Shown piece by piece: positions 10,801 to 19,177 of a DNA stretch of 64,000 nucleotides. A model generated the notes under the pieces. The model worked only from the letters and a program-made list of their open reading frames with translations. It was not told the origin of the DNA and searched no databases. The DNA is from Novilysobacter antarcticus (GTDB lineage: Bacteria; Pseudomonadota; Gammaproteobacteria; Xanthomonadales; Xanthomonadaceae), in contig NZ_JAIEUJ010000001.1 in assembly GCF_019802285.1 (NCBI RefSeq), forward strand, positions 558,001-622,000, given 5' to 3'. Within the stretch, counting starts at the first letter, position 1. Every line of letters starts with the position of its first letter. The position numbers and the translations under genes are program-made.

Positions 10801-11460
10801 CAGTTGTCGCTGGTGGAGCGGTATCTGGGCGATGCCGGAGTGCGTCGCAAGGATCCAGCGCAAGCGCCGCTCGCCGAAACTCTGGCGCGACGGCTGCAGG
10901 CGGCCCTGAAAGCACCGCTGGGGTTGCAGGGAAACCCGGATCTGTCGCTGGCAGACCTTCCCGAATCGGACCTGCGCGCGGAGATGGGGTTTCACTTCGC
11001 CGTGGATGGGGTCTCCATGGCGGATCTCCGCGAAGCCTGTGCTGCGCATGGAGAGTTGCAGCTGGTGCCCACCAGCCAGCGTGTCCTGAACGGACTGATG
11101 AATGGCAAAATAGACCTCACGTTCAACTGCAACGGAAGAGTCCACGTCCTTGATTACAAAGGTAATTATCTGGGCGATACAGTAAGCAGCTACACCGGAA
11201 GTGCGCTGCTTGAGCAGATGGACCGCAGCCGGTACCGCTTCCAGGCGCTGCTCTACACGGTTGCCGTGGATCGCTACCTGCGCCAGCGTCTTGGTGTCGG
11301 TTACGACAGGACTCGACACCTGGGGGAATGCGTATACCTGTTTGTCCGTGCGGCAGGCTTGGCGCCAGGCGCCGGCATCTGGCGCCACCGGTTTCCCGAT
11401 CGACTGCTGGACGCGGTGGGCAGCGTTCTCGGCGAAACCCGCACCGAGGTGACCGCGTGA
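7855..11460 (+). CDS. recB: Exodeoxyribonuclease V subunit beta, RecB
   Basis: 1201 residues, starting at the ATG inside the recC stop. It is the 3'-to-5' helicase and only nuclease subunit of RecBCD. Visible motifs in order: Walker A EASAGTGKTWT near residue 35, TFTEAAAQELRERL, motif II VALVDEFQDTD, motif III IGDPKQAIYSFRGGD, and UvrD-type C-terminal RLMTLHASKGLEFP. The C-terminal nuclease domain shows GKIDLTF and LDYKGNYLG, holding the catalytic Asp, Asp and Lys. E. coli has DYKSN here, so the Ser-to-Gly change is a small variation. A Pro/Ala/Glu-rich linker separates helicase and nuclease. It overlaps recD by four bases. Confidence 0.97.
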   Translation: MNDTFSSAEAREPDWRDLELGAGGRSLIEASAGTGKTWTIAVLYLRLLLEQGWSPRQVVVTTFTEAAAQELRERLRGKLRWAVQIAESSEPFPATAGADAMWLHGRWEHSADTRVNDLQALRLALAEMDAAPISTLHSLCRRILADHPFACGVAFVMGEMVASDALLDEVTGDLWRRLQQGDASDPLVTLGRSAGNLSRDRLRTQLKVCLGQGVSVGGMPSAEIDAALDPAWIPKLEAIIAGSAETFAKSAVLPRVLTELLELLKDQSRLPSEESCKRLASASKLTGVRKAFENDPHLLAAGRFAEACVPAIQGLQMSFWRELAAVARGEIQSRLATRHQLTFDALISTVSDALAREAGDRGERPLADALHDAWPVALVDEFQDTDALQYGILDAIYRDAGGAPRGRLVMIGDPKQAIYSFRGGDIHAYQRAASGAGVGDRLTLGTNHRSSEALVDAVNQFYAVAGNRLSALDETDIRCSPVGASQRRNDTPYTVDGAPCDKPLAIHYQSPAAPSQPERRAEALRACADQIAGMLQSRSHRIAGRPVEPSDIAVLLPAGRDITALRDELRARGVPCVTSTRSSVFATDIARDVQAVLHAVAYPAEFGALRAAAATRLWGASFSELQEWGDDVLRWQAVAGQFRQWHLDWQRRGVLYVIEQLITHMAPRYLQTLAGERALTDLRHLGELLQARSEDDPGFEELLGWLAECRDGVGDAGDDAAEAAQLRIESDSARVRLMTLHASKGLEFPIVFLPLMWNHGHKRGGDMHVLTDPRTGASRVERSPAAAAAKAQELQDERFRVLYVALTRAIYACHVFALDVERPASAREKPPIKGTARSALDVMLARLAAPLGSPELDGQTTRIDWRQGWLPTERQHYVADAATTDRQRTARPMPAWPAGPLPGKHSFTTLTHGEQREAINPEAPAGDETEAGTAGSSAAAPESTPAVPHPELLALADVRGTDFGNAVHAVFEFREIGKPITAQLSLVERYLGDAGVRRKDPAQAPLAETLARRLQAALKAPLGLQGNPDLSLADLPESDLRAEMGFHFAVDGVSMADLREACAAHGELQLVPTSQRVLNGLMNGKIDLTFNCNGRVHVLDYKGNYLGDTVSSYTGSALLEQMDRSRYRFQALLYTVAVDRYLRQRLGVGYDRTRHLGECVYLFVRAAGLAPGAGIWRHRFPDRLLDAVGSVLGETRTEVTA

Positions 11461-13376
11461 GCGCATCAAGCACTTACCATTTCCGCCAATCCGCGAAAGA
11501 GCCTGTCCCACCCGAGGCCTGGCGCATGCTGGACCACACCGTGGCGCGCTGGGTGAAGGCGCACGGTGGCTCGGCTGCGCTGGCCGAGTTGGCGGGCTGG
11601 GCCAGTCTGGCCGAAGGCCACGGGGACAGCGCTCTGCCGCTGAGTGGCGAGGCCGCTGGCCGCCACGGAATGCCACCGCTGGATGAGCGCACGTTGGCGC
11701 AGGTGATGGCCGATCCAATGGTCACGGTCGTAACTGCCGGATCCGGGCAAGACACGGAAGCAAACGCGGCAACGCCGTTCGTTATTGAGGATGGGCACTT
11801 CTACCTGCTCCGCAACCACCGTCACGAGGGTGCGGTGGCACGGCATGTCCGCGCGCGACGCGCAGCCGCCGAGTCCCAGCCTGCCGGCAGTCCAGCCGAT
11901 ATCGACGTCCTGTTCCAGGGGGACAGAAGCGAGCGGGTCGATGCCCAGCGCGCTGCAGTTGCCCGGGTTTCTGGCAAAAGACTGTTCGTTCTTACCGGCG
12001 GTCCCGGCACGGGCAAGACCACCACGGTCCTGCGCATGTTGATGCTGCTGCTCAAGCGCCGCGCCGGGTCGGATGCCGCGCCGCCGGTCGTCCGGATCGG
12101 CGCGCCAACGGGCAAGGCGGCGCAGCGGCTCTCGGAGTCACTGCGCGACGGTGCCAAACTTATGCGCGACGGCCAGACTACGCTGCCTTTAGAGTGGCAC
12201 CCGTCGCTGGAGGCGTCGCTCAACGCGCATGCGAGCACCCTGCACAGGCTGTTGGGCAGTCGCGGACAGCGCGGCGGCTTCGTCCACCACGCGGGAAACC
12301 CGGTGCCTGCCGATATCGTCATCGTCGACGAAGCCTCCATGGTCGATTTGGCGATGCTGCGCCATCTGCTGGACGCGTTGCGCGAGGACGCCACGCTGAT
12401 CCTGGTTGGCGACGCCGACCAGTTGACCTCGGTCGGCACCGGTTCGGTTCTACTGGACCTGGTAGGCGCGATGGAGGCGGAAGCGGATCCCGGGCTGGTG
12501 CGACTCACACACAGCTTCCGCGCGGACCGGTCGCTGCTGCCCCTCAACGAAGCGGTGCGCCTTGGCGGTATTGAGGTGTTCACGCGCGCTTGCGCCGGTG
12601 CAGGTGGGCACGTGCAGCGCGTGCATATCGACGCCCCGCACCAACTTCACGCAGCGTTGGCCGGCTGGGCAAGGGACTTGGCCGATGGGTTGCGCCTGGC
12701 CGGCGCGTTCTCCGAGCTCCCGGGTGGCGCCGACGGCGCACCGGAGCAGCGCGCCGTCCTGGCCGCCCTGGATGGCTTGCGCGAGCGCCAGTTGCTCTGC
12801 GCTTTGCGTGAGGGCGAGTTCGGCGCCGAGGTGGCGAATCGCCAGCTGGAGTCCCTGATCCGGGTCGACTCATCCGGCGACGGCTTGTCCCTTTCGCAAG
12901 GGGAGTGGTACCCCGGTCGCGCGGTGATGATCACCCGCAACGACTATACCTCCGGCCTTTTCAACGGTGACGTTGGCATCTGCCTGCGCGATGCGGACGG
13001 CACGTTGGGGGTCTGGTTTGCGGTCACGGTCGCCGCATCGGCAGGCGGCTTTGCAGAAGAGGGCGGCACCGTTGCCGCCGAAGGTGGCCGTCGCGCGATC
13101 TGCTTCGCTCCCGGGGCGCTGCCGGATTACCAGGGTGGCTTTGCGATCACGATCCACAAGAGCCAGGGCTCGGAGTACCGCGAAGTCGCGGTGCTGCTGC
13201 CGCCGGATCCGGAGAACCGTATCCTTTCACGGCAACTGCTTTACACCGGGGTGTCGCGCGCCCGGCAAAAGGTGCAGATCTGGAGCTCAGAGGCGGTGCT
13301 CCGTCGCGCCATCACCACTCCGGCGCGGCGATCCAGCGGCCTGCGCGCGAAGCTGGACGAGCACACATCGTCCTAG
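11457..13376 (+). CDS. recD: Exodeoxyribonuclease V subunit alpha, RecD
   Basis: 639 residues from a GTG inside the recB stop (GTGA overlap). RecD is the 5'-to-3' helicase motor of RecBCD. Walker A LTGGPGTGKTTTVLR, motif II VIVDEASMVD, LVGDADQL and the late motif AITIHKSQGSEY are all intact, so an active ATPase is expected. The recC-recB-recD order with two overlaps implies production as one stoichiometric set. No LexA-type box was seen upstream of recC. Confidence 0.96.
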   Translation: MSASSTYHFRQSAKEPVPPEAWRMLDHTVARWVKAHGGSAALAELAGWASLAEGHGDSALPLSGEAAGRHGMPPLDERTLAQVMADPMVTVVTAGSGQDTEANAATPFVIEDGHFYLLRNHRHEGAVARHVRARRAAAESQPAGSPADIDVLFQGDRSERVDAQRAAVARVSGKRLFVLTGGPGTGKTTTVLRMLMLLLKRRAGSDAAPPVVRIGAPTGKAAQRLSESLRDGAKLMRDGQTTLPLEWHPSLEASLNAHASTLHRLLGSRGQRGGFVHHAGNPVPADIVIVDEASMVDLAMLRHLLDALREDATLILVGDADQLTSVGTGSVLLDLVGAMEAEADPGLVRLTHSFRADRSLLPLNEAVRLGGIEVFTRACAGAGGHVQRVHIDAPHQLHAALAGWARDLADGLRLAGAFSELPGGADGAPEQRAVLAALDGLRERQLLCALREGEFGAEVANRQLESLIRVDSSGDGLSLSQGEWYPGRAVMITRNDYTSGLFNGDVGICLRDADGTLGVWFAVTVAASAGGFAEEGGTVAAEGGRRAICFAPGALPDYQGGFAITIHKSQGSEYREVAVLLPPDPENRILSRQLLYTGVSRARQKVQIWSSEAVLRRAITTPARRSSGLRAKLDEHTSS

Positions 13377-13530
13377 GGCAACCGTCAGGCCGATCGGGGA
13401 GAGGGAGGGGGACCCGGAAGCGCCACGCGCGCGGCGCACACGGGCTCATCGCATCCCCAGAGGCATAGTTGGGGGCTCGTGCCGGTGCGTGTTTTGCGCA
13501 ACGGCACACCACTCGCATCAGGAGAAACCA

Positions 13531-13953
13531 ATGAAGAAGACCGCATCGGCTGTATGGACCGGCGAAGTCAAGACCGGCAAGGGCAGCATTTCGACCCAGA
13601 CCGGAGTTTTGCGCGACGCACCGTACGGCTTCAAGGCACGATTCGAAGACGGCCCCGGCACCAATCCAGAGGAGCTGATCGGTGCGGCGCACGCCGGCTG
13701 CTTCTCGATGGCGCTCTCCATGATGCTGGGCAAGGAGAACCTGACTCCGGACAGGATCGAGACCACGGCCTCGGTCACCCTGGATCCCGACGCTCTGGAA
13801 ATCACCACCATCCATCTTGACGTCAAGGCCAAGGTACCCGGCGCCGACGACGAAACGTTCCAGCGCATCGCCACGGCTGCAAAGGAGGGTTGCCCGGTCT
13901 CAAAGGTCCTCAAGGGCGCGAAGATCACCATGGACGCGAAACTCGACGCGTGA
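13531..13953 (+). CDS. osmC: OsmC family peroxiredoxin
   Basis: 140 residues from an ATG preceded by AGGAG. OsmC/Ohr proteins reduce organic hydroperoxides with two cysteines on a swapped dimer. Both motifs are present: HAGCFSMAL and EGCPVSKVL. The KTGKGSISTQTGVL and GTNPEELIGAAHAGC segments match OsmC rather than Ohr, but the subgroup call is from memory. It stands alone, 154 bases after recD and convergent with the PAAR gene. The bases between recD and osmC hold no recognisable signal beyond the ribosome site. Confidence 0.9.
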   Translation: MKKTASAVWTGEVKTGKGSISTQTGVLRDAPYGFKARFEDGPGTNPEELIGAAHAGCFSMALSMMLGKENLTPDRIETTASVTLDPDALEITTIHLDVKAKVPGADDETFQRIATAAKEGCPVSKVLKGAKITMDAKLDA

Positions 13954-14016
13954 CCCACCGGTCGCCGCGCACCTGCCGCGGCGGCATCGCGCAGATTACC
14001 TGAGGAGCTGCTGCTA

Positions 14017-14280
14017 CTAGAGGGACACGCGCACCTGCTTGGCCGCCAGCACCTTGCACCCACACGCCAGGCCGCTGCCGTGCACGGCAACCGGCTGGCC
14101 ATCGATCAGGGTGGTGGTGTCGCCATCGACGATCGGAAAACTGCCCTTGTGGGTTGGGCACGTTGCCTGATCGGTCACGCGCGCCACCGGCTTTCCATCG
14201 ATATCGGTAAACGGTGAGCCGGTAATGACCTGGCCGCCGCCGCTGGTTGGATCCCCGATCACAATCCACATCTTCGCCAT
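14017..14280 (-). CDS. Orphan PAAR domain protein
   Basis: 87 residues, the size of a bare PAAR domain. PAAR proteins form the sharp conical tip on VgrG spikes of type VI secretion systems or related contractile devices. Repeated short segments typical of the fold (GDPTSGGGQVITG, VARVTDQATCPTHKG, AVHGSGLACGCKVL) supply His and Cys residues of the kind that bind the tip zinc. A GGAG-type ribosome site precedes the ATG. No VgrG, Hcp, effector or immunity gene lies beside it, so it is an orphan here and its cargo or partner is unknown. Confidence 0.85.
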   Translation of the reverse strand: MAKMWIVIGDPTSGGGQVITGSPFTDIDGKPVARVTDQATCPTHKGSFPIVDGDTTTLIDGQPVAVHGSGLACGCKVLAAKQVRVSL

Positions 14281-14413
14281 GGTGTTCTCCTTGTCTCGCT
14301 CGACCCGGCCAGTCTAGCGCGCGGAAGCACACCCCGCGCTCGGCCGGCGACCGTATGATGAACAGGACGGCAAACTGCTCGTTATTCCGCGTTGAAGACG
14401 CCGGGAGGCCACC

Positions 14414-15643
14414 CTGAAACCCACCCGCACACGTAGCGCATTGCTGGTGATCCTCGCCCTCGTGGTCGTCCTGTCCGGATGGCTGATCATGCGCAAGGTC
14501 CAAGGGCCGCAGATGCCTGCGTACCGCCTGCAAGCACAGCCGCTGGTGCAGACCGTCGTCGCAACCGGCCGGGTGGCTTCAGCATCGCGTGCCCAGGTGG
14601 GTGCGCAGGTCGCCGGTGTCATAGCCGAACGATTGGTCCGCGAAGGCGACACGGTCGAGGCCGGGGATGTGTTGGCGGTGCTGCAGGCCGATGAATACCA
14701 GGCGCGGTTGGGTGAAGCACGGGCGGCGCTGGCCGATCTGCAGCAATCGGGAAAGCCGCAGGCGGAAGCCTCATTGCGCCGGGCCCGATCGGCTTTCACC
14801 CAGGCGAGTCGGGAGGCGGTCCGCCGGCGTGAGCTGTTTGCCCAGCAACTGGTGTCGCGCGAGATGATGGAGCAGTCGGTGCAGGCTGAAGCCGCGGCCC
14901 GCGCCGTTCTGGACCAGGCGGAGCTGAGCGCGCGGTCGCTGTCACCGGGCAACCCCGCGGAGACCGAGGCGCGCCAGCGGGTGTCCGCAGCCGAAGCCAT
15001 GCTGCAGAAGACCCGCATCCGTGCACAGGTCGGCGGCACTGTGCTGACCCGCGACGCCGAGCCCGGCGATGTCGTCCAGCCGGGGCAGGTGTTGTTCGAG
15101 ATCGCCCGCGATGGCCAGACCGAACTTCTGGTTCCGGTGGACGAGAAAAACCTGTCGGTCCTCGCCCTTGAACAATCGGCGATCTGCGTTGCCGACGCCT
15201 ACCCGGATCGCCCGTTCCCTGCGACGGTCGGCTTCATTGCCCCGGCGGTGGATCCGCAGCGCGGCAGCGTGGATATCCGCCTGCAGATGAATCCCGTGCC
15301 CGGGTTCCTGCGCCAGGACATGACCGTTTCGGTGAACGTGGAAACCGGGCGTCGCGAACGCGCATTGGTGGTCCCCAATGACGCCCTGGAGCGCGACGAG
15401 CGCGGCAACGCGGGGGTGTGGAAGGTCACTGATGGCAGGGTCGAGCAGGTACCGGTGACGCTGGGTCTGCGTGGAATCACCGTCACCGAAGTCACCGGTG
15501 GACTGGCCGAAGGTGATGTGGTCCTGAGCGCCCCCGAGGCAACGCTAGCCGATGGCGACCGGGTACGTCCGCGACTCGGAGCGATTCCGTCCGAACGCGC
15601 GGATTCCGCGACCGATCGCGAAATACCGGTCAAGTTCGACTGA
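14414..15643 (+). CDS. HlyD/DevB-type periplasmic adaptor of an ABC exporter
   Basis: 409 residues if translation starts at the CTG, which follows GGGAGG by five bases. The only standard start nearby, TTG at 14441, has no ribosome site and loses the basic residues before the membrane anchor (ALLVILALVVVLSGWLI). A stop at 14393 rules out anything earlier. The protein has an N-terminal transmembrane anchor, a lipoyl-like half (GAQVAGVIAERLVREGDTVEAGDVLAVL), an Ala/Glu/Arg-rich coiled coil and a beta-barrel segment. It bridges the inner-membrane ABC complex to an outer-membrane TolC-type channel. Permease and ATPase genes follow, as in devBCA. No TolC gene is in the window, and the substrate is unknown. 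Confidence 0.85.
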   Translation: MKPTRTRSALLVILALVVVLSGWLIMRKVQGPQMPAYRLQAQPLVQTVVATGRVASASRAQVGAQVAGVIAERLVREGDTVEAGDVLAVLQADEYQARLGEARAALADLQQSGKPQAEASLRRARSAFTQASREAVRRRELFAQQLVSREMMEQSVQAEAAARAVLDQAELSARSLSPGNPAETEARQRVSAAEAMLQKTRIRAQVGGTVLTRDAEPGDVVQPGQVLFEIARDGQTELLVPVDEKNLSVLALEQSAICVADAYPDRPFPATVGFIAPAVDPQRGSVDIRLQMNPVPGFLRQDMTVSVNVETGRRERALVVPNDALERDERGNAGVWKVTDGRVEQVPVTLGLRGITVTEVTGGLAEGDVVLSAPEATLADGDRVRPRLGAIPSERADSATDREIPVKFD

Positions 15644-15648
15644 CGGCC

Positions 15649-16851
15649 ATGTGGACCGAATGGACCATCGCCACCCGATTCCTTCGCGAGGGGCGCGCGC
15701 AAAGCACGTTGATCCTGGTGGGCATTGGCGTTGGTGTCGCGGTGATCGTTTTCATCACCGCGCTCATCACCGGCCTGCAGCACAACATTGTCGACCGCAC
15801 ACTGGGCACCCAGTCGCACATCAAGGTGTCGCCACCCGATGAGGTGAATCGGGTCCTGCCGCTGGACGGCCCGGCAGTTCGGATGCTGCTGGAGACCAAA
15901 CGTGCGCAGCGGTTGCGCTCGATCAACAACTGGCAGCAACTGCGCGACGTGCTGGACGAGTTCCCGCAAGTCACCGCGGTCTCGCCGATCATCTCGGGAC
16001 CGGCATTCGCGCGGCGGGGAGAAGCGCTGCAGTCGGTTGCCCTGGTGGGCATCGACCCGCGCCGCTACCAGCAGATCCTGCCCATCAGCGACGACATCAT
16101 CTCTGGAGCGTTCCGGATCGGTGCCGGTGAGACGGTCATTGGCAAGCAGCTGTCGATCGATCTGGGCGTCAGCGTCGGCGACAAACTGCGGCTGGAAACG
16201 GGGCAGGGTGGCGCCAGCGTGGTCAACGTCGCCGGGATCTTCGAGCTCGGCGTGCGTGAGCTGGACGCGCGTTACGTGTACCTCGATATGAGCCAGGCGC
16301 AGTCGCTGCTGGACCTGCCCGGTGCGGCGACGGTGATCGACCTGACGGTCACCGACATTTTCCACGCCGACGCCGTCGCCACGCGCATCCGTCGACTCAC
16401 CGGGCAAAAAGTGGAGAGCTGGATGGAGACCAACGCGCAGCTGCTCAACGCCCTGCGCAGCCAGAGTATGTCCACAACGATGATCAGCGTGTTCGTCGCC
16501 TTGAGCGTCGCGCTCGGCATCGCCAGCGTGCTGTCGGTGAGCGTGGTCCAGCGCACCCGCGAGATCGGCATCCTGCGGGCAATCGGCATCACCCGCGCCC
16601 AGATGCTGCGGGTGTTCCTTATCCAGGGCGCGCTGTTCGGGCTGCTTGGGTCCCTGATGGGCGGCATCAGCGGGGTCGGTCTGGTCATGGCGTTCAATCA
16701 CTTCGGCCCGCGCCTGTTCTATATACCGGTCAACCCATGGCTGCTGGTCGCGGCGACCGGGCTGGCGACGTTGACCGGCGTGATCGCCGCGGCCATTCCT
16801 GCGCGCCGCGCTGCGCGTCTTGATCCCGTCGTGGCGATCCGCCATGTCTGA
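15649..16851 (+). CDS. DevC/MacB-like ABC exporter permease (FtsX family)
   Basis: 400 residues, five bases after the adaptor stop. It has one N-terminal membrane helix (LILVGIGVGVAVIVFITAL), a periplasmic domain of about 240 residues, and three C-terminal helices with the FtsX-type stretch VVQRTREIGILRAIGITR. This is the topology of MacB/DevC permeases, which work mechanically on periplasmic substrates instead of forming a classic channel. There is no fused ATPase domain, which favours the DevC layout over MacB. Its last bases overlap the ATPase start, so the three genes form one operon. Confidence 0.88.
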   Translation: MWTEWTIATRFLREGRAQSTLILVGIGVGVAVIVFITALITGLQHNIVDRTLGTQSHIKVSPPDEVNRVLPLDGPAVRMLLETKRAQRLRSINNWQQLRDVLDEFPQVTAVSPIISGPAFARRGEALQSVALVGIDPRRYQQILPISDDIISGAFRIGAGETVIGKQLSIDLGVSVGDKLRLETGQGGASVVNVAGIFELGVRELDARYVYLDMSQAQSLLDLPGAATVIDLTVTDIFHADAVATRIRRLTGQKVESWMETNAQLLNALRSQSMSTTMISVFVALSVALGIASVLSVSVVQRTREIGILRAIGITRAQMLRVFLIQGALFGLLGSLMGGISGVGLVMAFNHFGPRLFYIPVNPWLLVAATGLATLTGVIAAAIPARRAARLDPVVAIRHV

Positions 16852-17638
16852 GTCCGGAAAGAGTGCTCCCTCCTTGGACAGGTCCTCTCACGACCACCAG
16901 CAGGAAGTCCTGCGCCTTGAGGGCGTGCGCAAGAGCTACAACGTCGGCCTGCCCACCGAAGTGGAAGTGCTGCACGGTCTGGACCTGCGCTTGCAGCGCA
17001 GCGACTTCGCCGCACTGGTCGGCGCTTCGGGATCGGGAAAAAGCACGCTGCTCAACCTCATCGGGCTTCTGGACACGCCGACGAGCGGTGAGATCCGCTT
17101 GCTGGGCGAAGCCACGACGGCGATGGACGACGTGCGCCGCACTGCGGTTCGCGGACACTCGATCGGATTCGTGTTCCAGTTCCACCACCTCATCCAGGCG
17201 TTCACTGCGCTGGAAAATGTGCTGATGCCGTTGATGGTTGCCGGTGGCAAGCCCACGGCAGAGCAGCGAGCAATCGGCGAAGGCCTTTTGCAGGACGTGG
17301 GATTACGGGGTTTTGCGGACCGCAGGCCCGACCAGCTCTCCGGCGGTCAACAACAGCGGGTCGCGGTGGCGCGCGCCCTGGTCACCCGGCCGGCCCTGCT
17401 GTTGGCGGACGAACCCACCGGCAACCTGGACAGTAAGACCGCGGAGGACGTCTTCGCCCTGTTTCGCAAGTTCAACCGCGAATTCGGCTGCGCCGTCCTG
17501 CTGGTGACCCACGATCCGCGGCTTTCATCGCAGTGCGACCGTACCGTCACGTTGACTGATGGCCGGATAACCGGGGATACGGCCCATTCGCAGCTGGGTG
17601 GGGAACCGTCGCTGTCCGGGATGTTCGTCACCCCATGA
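16844..17638 (+). CDS. ABC exporter ATPase (DevA/LolD-like)
   Basis: 264 residues from the ATG that overlaps the permease stop by eight bases. Walker A GASGSGKSTLLNLIG, the Q-loop in GFVFQFHHLIQAFTALENV, signature LSGGQQQRVAVARAL, Walker B LLLADEPTGNLD and the switch His in LLVTHDPRL are all intact. It energises the adaptor-permease pair upstream. The C-terminus overlaps by 11 bases the end of the convergent diguanylate cyclase gene, leaving no room for a terminator between them. Confidence 0.92.
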   Translation: MSESGKSAPSLDRSSHDHQQEVLRLEGVRKSYNVGLPTEVEVLHGLDLRLQRSDFAALVGASGSGKSTLLNLIGLLDTPTSGEIRLLGEATTAMDDVRRTAVRGHSIGFVFQFHHLIQAFTALENVLMPLMVAGGKPTAEQRAIGEGLLQDVGLRGFADRRPDQLSGGQQQRVAVARALVTRPALLLADEPTGNLDSKTAEDVFALFRKFNREFGCAVLLVTHDPRLSSQCDRTVTLTDGRITGDTAHSQLGGEPSLSGMFVTP

Positions 17639-18671
17639 CGGTGTTGCGGCCCTCGTGTTTGGCGCGATACAGCGCGTTGTCGGCGTGTTCCAACCACGTG
17701 TCGAGCCAGGTGTCGTGCCGCGCGGGTTCGGCGGGAGCCACGGCCAATCCGATACTCACCGTCGGAACCACCCCCGGGTAGTCCGGCAGGCGGATCTGCT
17801 CCACTTCGCTGCGCAGCCGCTCGGCGATCGCCAGGGCTTCCGCGTGCGTGGTTTCCGGAAGCAATACCGCAAATTCGTCTCCACCGCGCCGTCCGACGTG
17901 GTCGTGCGGTCGCATTACACGTCGCATCCGTTCGGCCAACTCACGCAGTGTCGCATCGCCTGCTCCGTGGCCGTGCTGGTCATTGATCTGCTTGAAACGG
18001 TCAACGTCGATCAACAGGAGGCAGTCCTGCCGGCCGGGTCGTCGACTGGCGAGGACCTGCTGAGCCTGTTCCTCCCACGGCCCTCGGCGCGAAAGCCCGG
18101 TCAGGGTGTCGATCCGGCGCAGTCGATCCAGCTCACGGTTCTGCGCGGTCACTTTGCGTATCAGCTGATAGCGCCCGATGCTGACGGCGATCATGTGGAT
18201 CAGCAGCATCGGCATGCACGCCAGCAACACCGGCATGGACGTCAGGGGATTGAAACCGGTTCCCAATAGCAGCGCGCTCGCCACGCCGCCAAGGATCAGC
18301 GCCGGCAAGGAGTGCAGCCACAGTCGCCGAAAACCCGTGCTGAGCTTGTCCACCGTTGTCAGGGTGATGAGCAGGGTGCTGGGCAGCACGTTGAAATGCA
18401 TCATCGGGACCATCGCTCCGGCAATCGCCGAGTCGATCAGCAGGTGGTGCTTCTCCGCGCGCAGCGGGTCCGCGCTGCGGGTCGCACGCCAGTACGCAAG
18501 ATGCGGCCAAACCAGACAGCCCAGGACGACGAACCCCCAAGCGGCCCAGGGGGCGTGCAGCTCGTGCAGCACTGCCGCTACCGAGAGTCCGCCGAGGGCC
18601 ATTCCCACCACCCGGTACGGGTAGATGAGCCGGCTCACCCATAGCGGGTTGCGGGCTTCACGGCGATTCAT
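17628..18671 (-). CDS. Membrane-bound diguanylate cyclase with MASE2 sensor domain
   Basis: 347 residues. The N-terminal half has several hydrophobic helices and opens with RNPLWVSRLIYPYRVVG, the MASE2 signature known from AdrA/DgcC-type cyclases. The C-terminal GGDEF domain is intact (GRRGGDEFAVLL). A product-inhibition I-site, RPHD, lies five residues before it. The enzyme should therefore make cyclic di-GMP from two GTP and be feedback-regulated, typically favouring attachment over motility. It is transcribed alone; 200 bases separate it from the divergent DksA-like gene. Confidence 0.92.
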   Translation of the reverse strand: MNRREARNPLWVSRLIYPYRVVGMALGGLSVAAVLHELHAPWAAWGFVVLGCLVWPHLAYWRATRSADPLRAEKHHLLIDSAIAGAMVPMMHFNVLPSTLLITLTTVDKLSTGFRRLWLHSLPALILGGVASALLLGTGFNPLTSMPVLLACMPMLLIHMIAVSIGRYQLIRKVTAQNRELDRLRRIDTLTGLSRRGPWEEQAQQVLASRRPGRQDCLLLIDVDRFKQINDQHGHGAGDATLRELAERMRRVMRPHDHVGRRGGDEFAVLLPETTHAEALAIAERLRSEVEQIRLPDYPGVVPTVSIGLAVAPAEPARHDTWLDTWLEHADNALYRAKHEGRNTVMG

Positions 18672-18871
18672 CCCGGCTCACCCGCTGCGCGCCAGTCAGC
18701 GTCGGCGCCGCAATCGCGCAGACATCGTGCGGGTAACGTCTGTCTTTGCATCGCAACGGCCCCCCGTTTGTCGGCTGAATCATACACCGGCCCCAGCTCG
18801 CGGCTAACGTTGTGTTGCACTGCTCAGGTCTATTCTGGACCCAGGCAGGATCAGTGGAGCGGAGGTAAGTC

Positions 18872-19135
18872 ATGGCAACCGGATGGGCAGGCGATGGCGC
18901 GGTTCAGGACCAGATTGACGCGACGGTCGAGGACGCGGTGAAGCGTGCGCGCAGCCGAATCGCAAGCGGGCCGGGATTGTTGCATTGCGAGGAGTGCGAT
19001 GAGCCGATTCCAGAGGCTCGGCGGCAGGCCGTGCCTGGTGTCCGCCTCTGCGTGGTCTGCCAGCAGGCGCAGGATAACGAGCGCGCCGAAAGCGGTTACA
19101 ACCGTCGTGGCAGCAAGGACAGCCAGCTGCGCTGA
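18872..19135 (+). CDS. DksA/TraR-family C4 zinc-finger protein (YbiI-like)
   Basis: 87 residues, preceded by GGAGG. The C-terminal half carries the four-cysteine finger LHCEECDEPIPEARR and LCVVCQ, as in the short DksA/TraR proteins. The N-terminal half is a short acidic helix (QDQIDATVEDAVKRAR), far shorter than the DksA coiled coil. It may bind RNA polymerase in the secondary channel like TraR, but the short form is poorly understood. A weak TATTCT -10 candidate lies at 18831-18836, and the 200-base gap before the gene shows nothing clearer. Confidence 0.85.
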   Translation: MATGWAGDGAVQDQIDATVEDAVKRARSRIASGPGLLHCEECDEPIPEARRQAVPGVRLCVVCQQAQDNERAESGYNRRGSKDSQLR

Positions 19136-19177
19136 TTGGTCGGGAAAGCTTGAACGCCGCCAAGCTGAACCCGACAG

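Noticed and set aside
15199-16845. Antisense frame of about 548 codons opposite the exporter permease
   Set aside because: The permease on the plus strand has the expected helices and a coupled ATPase. The antisense product is His/Asp/Arg-rich without domains.
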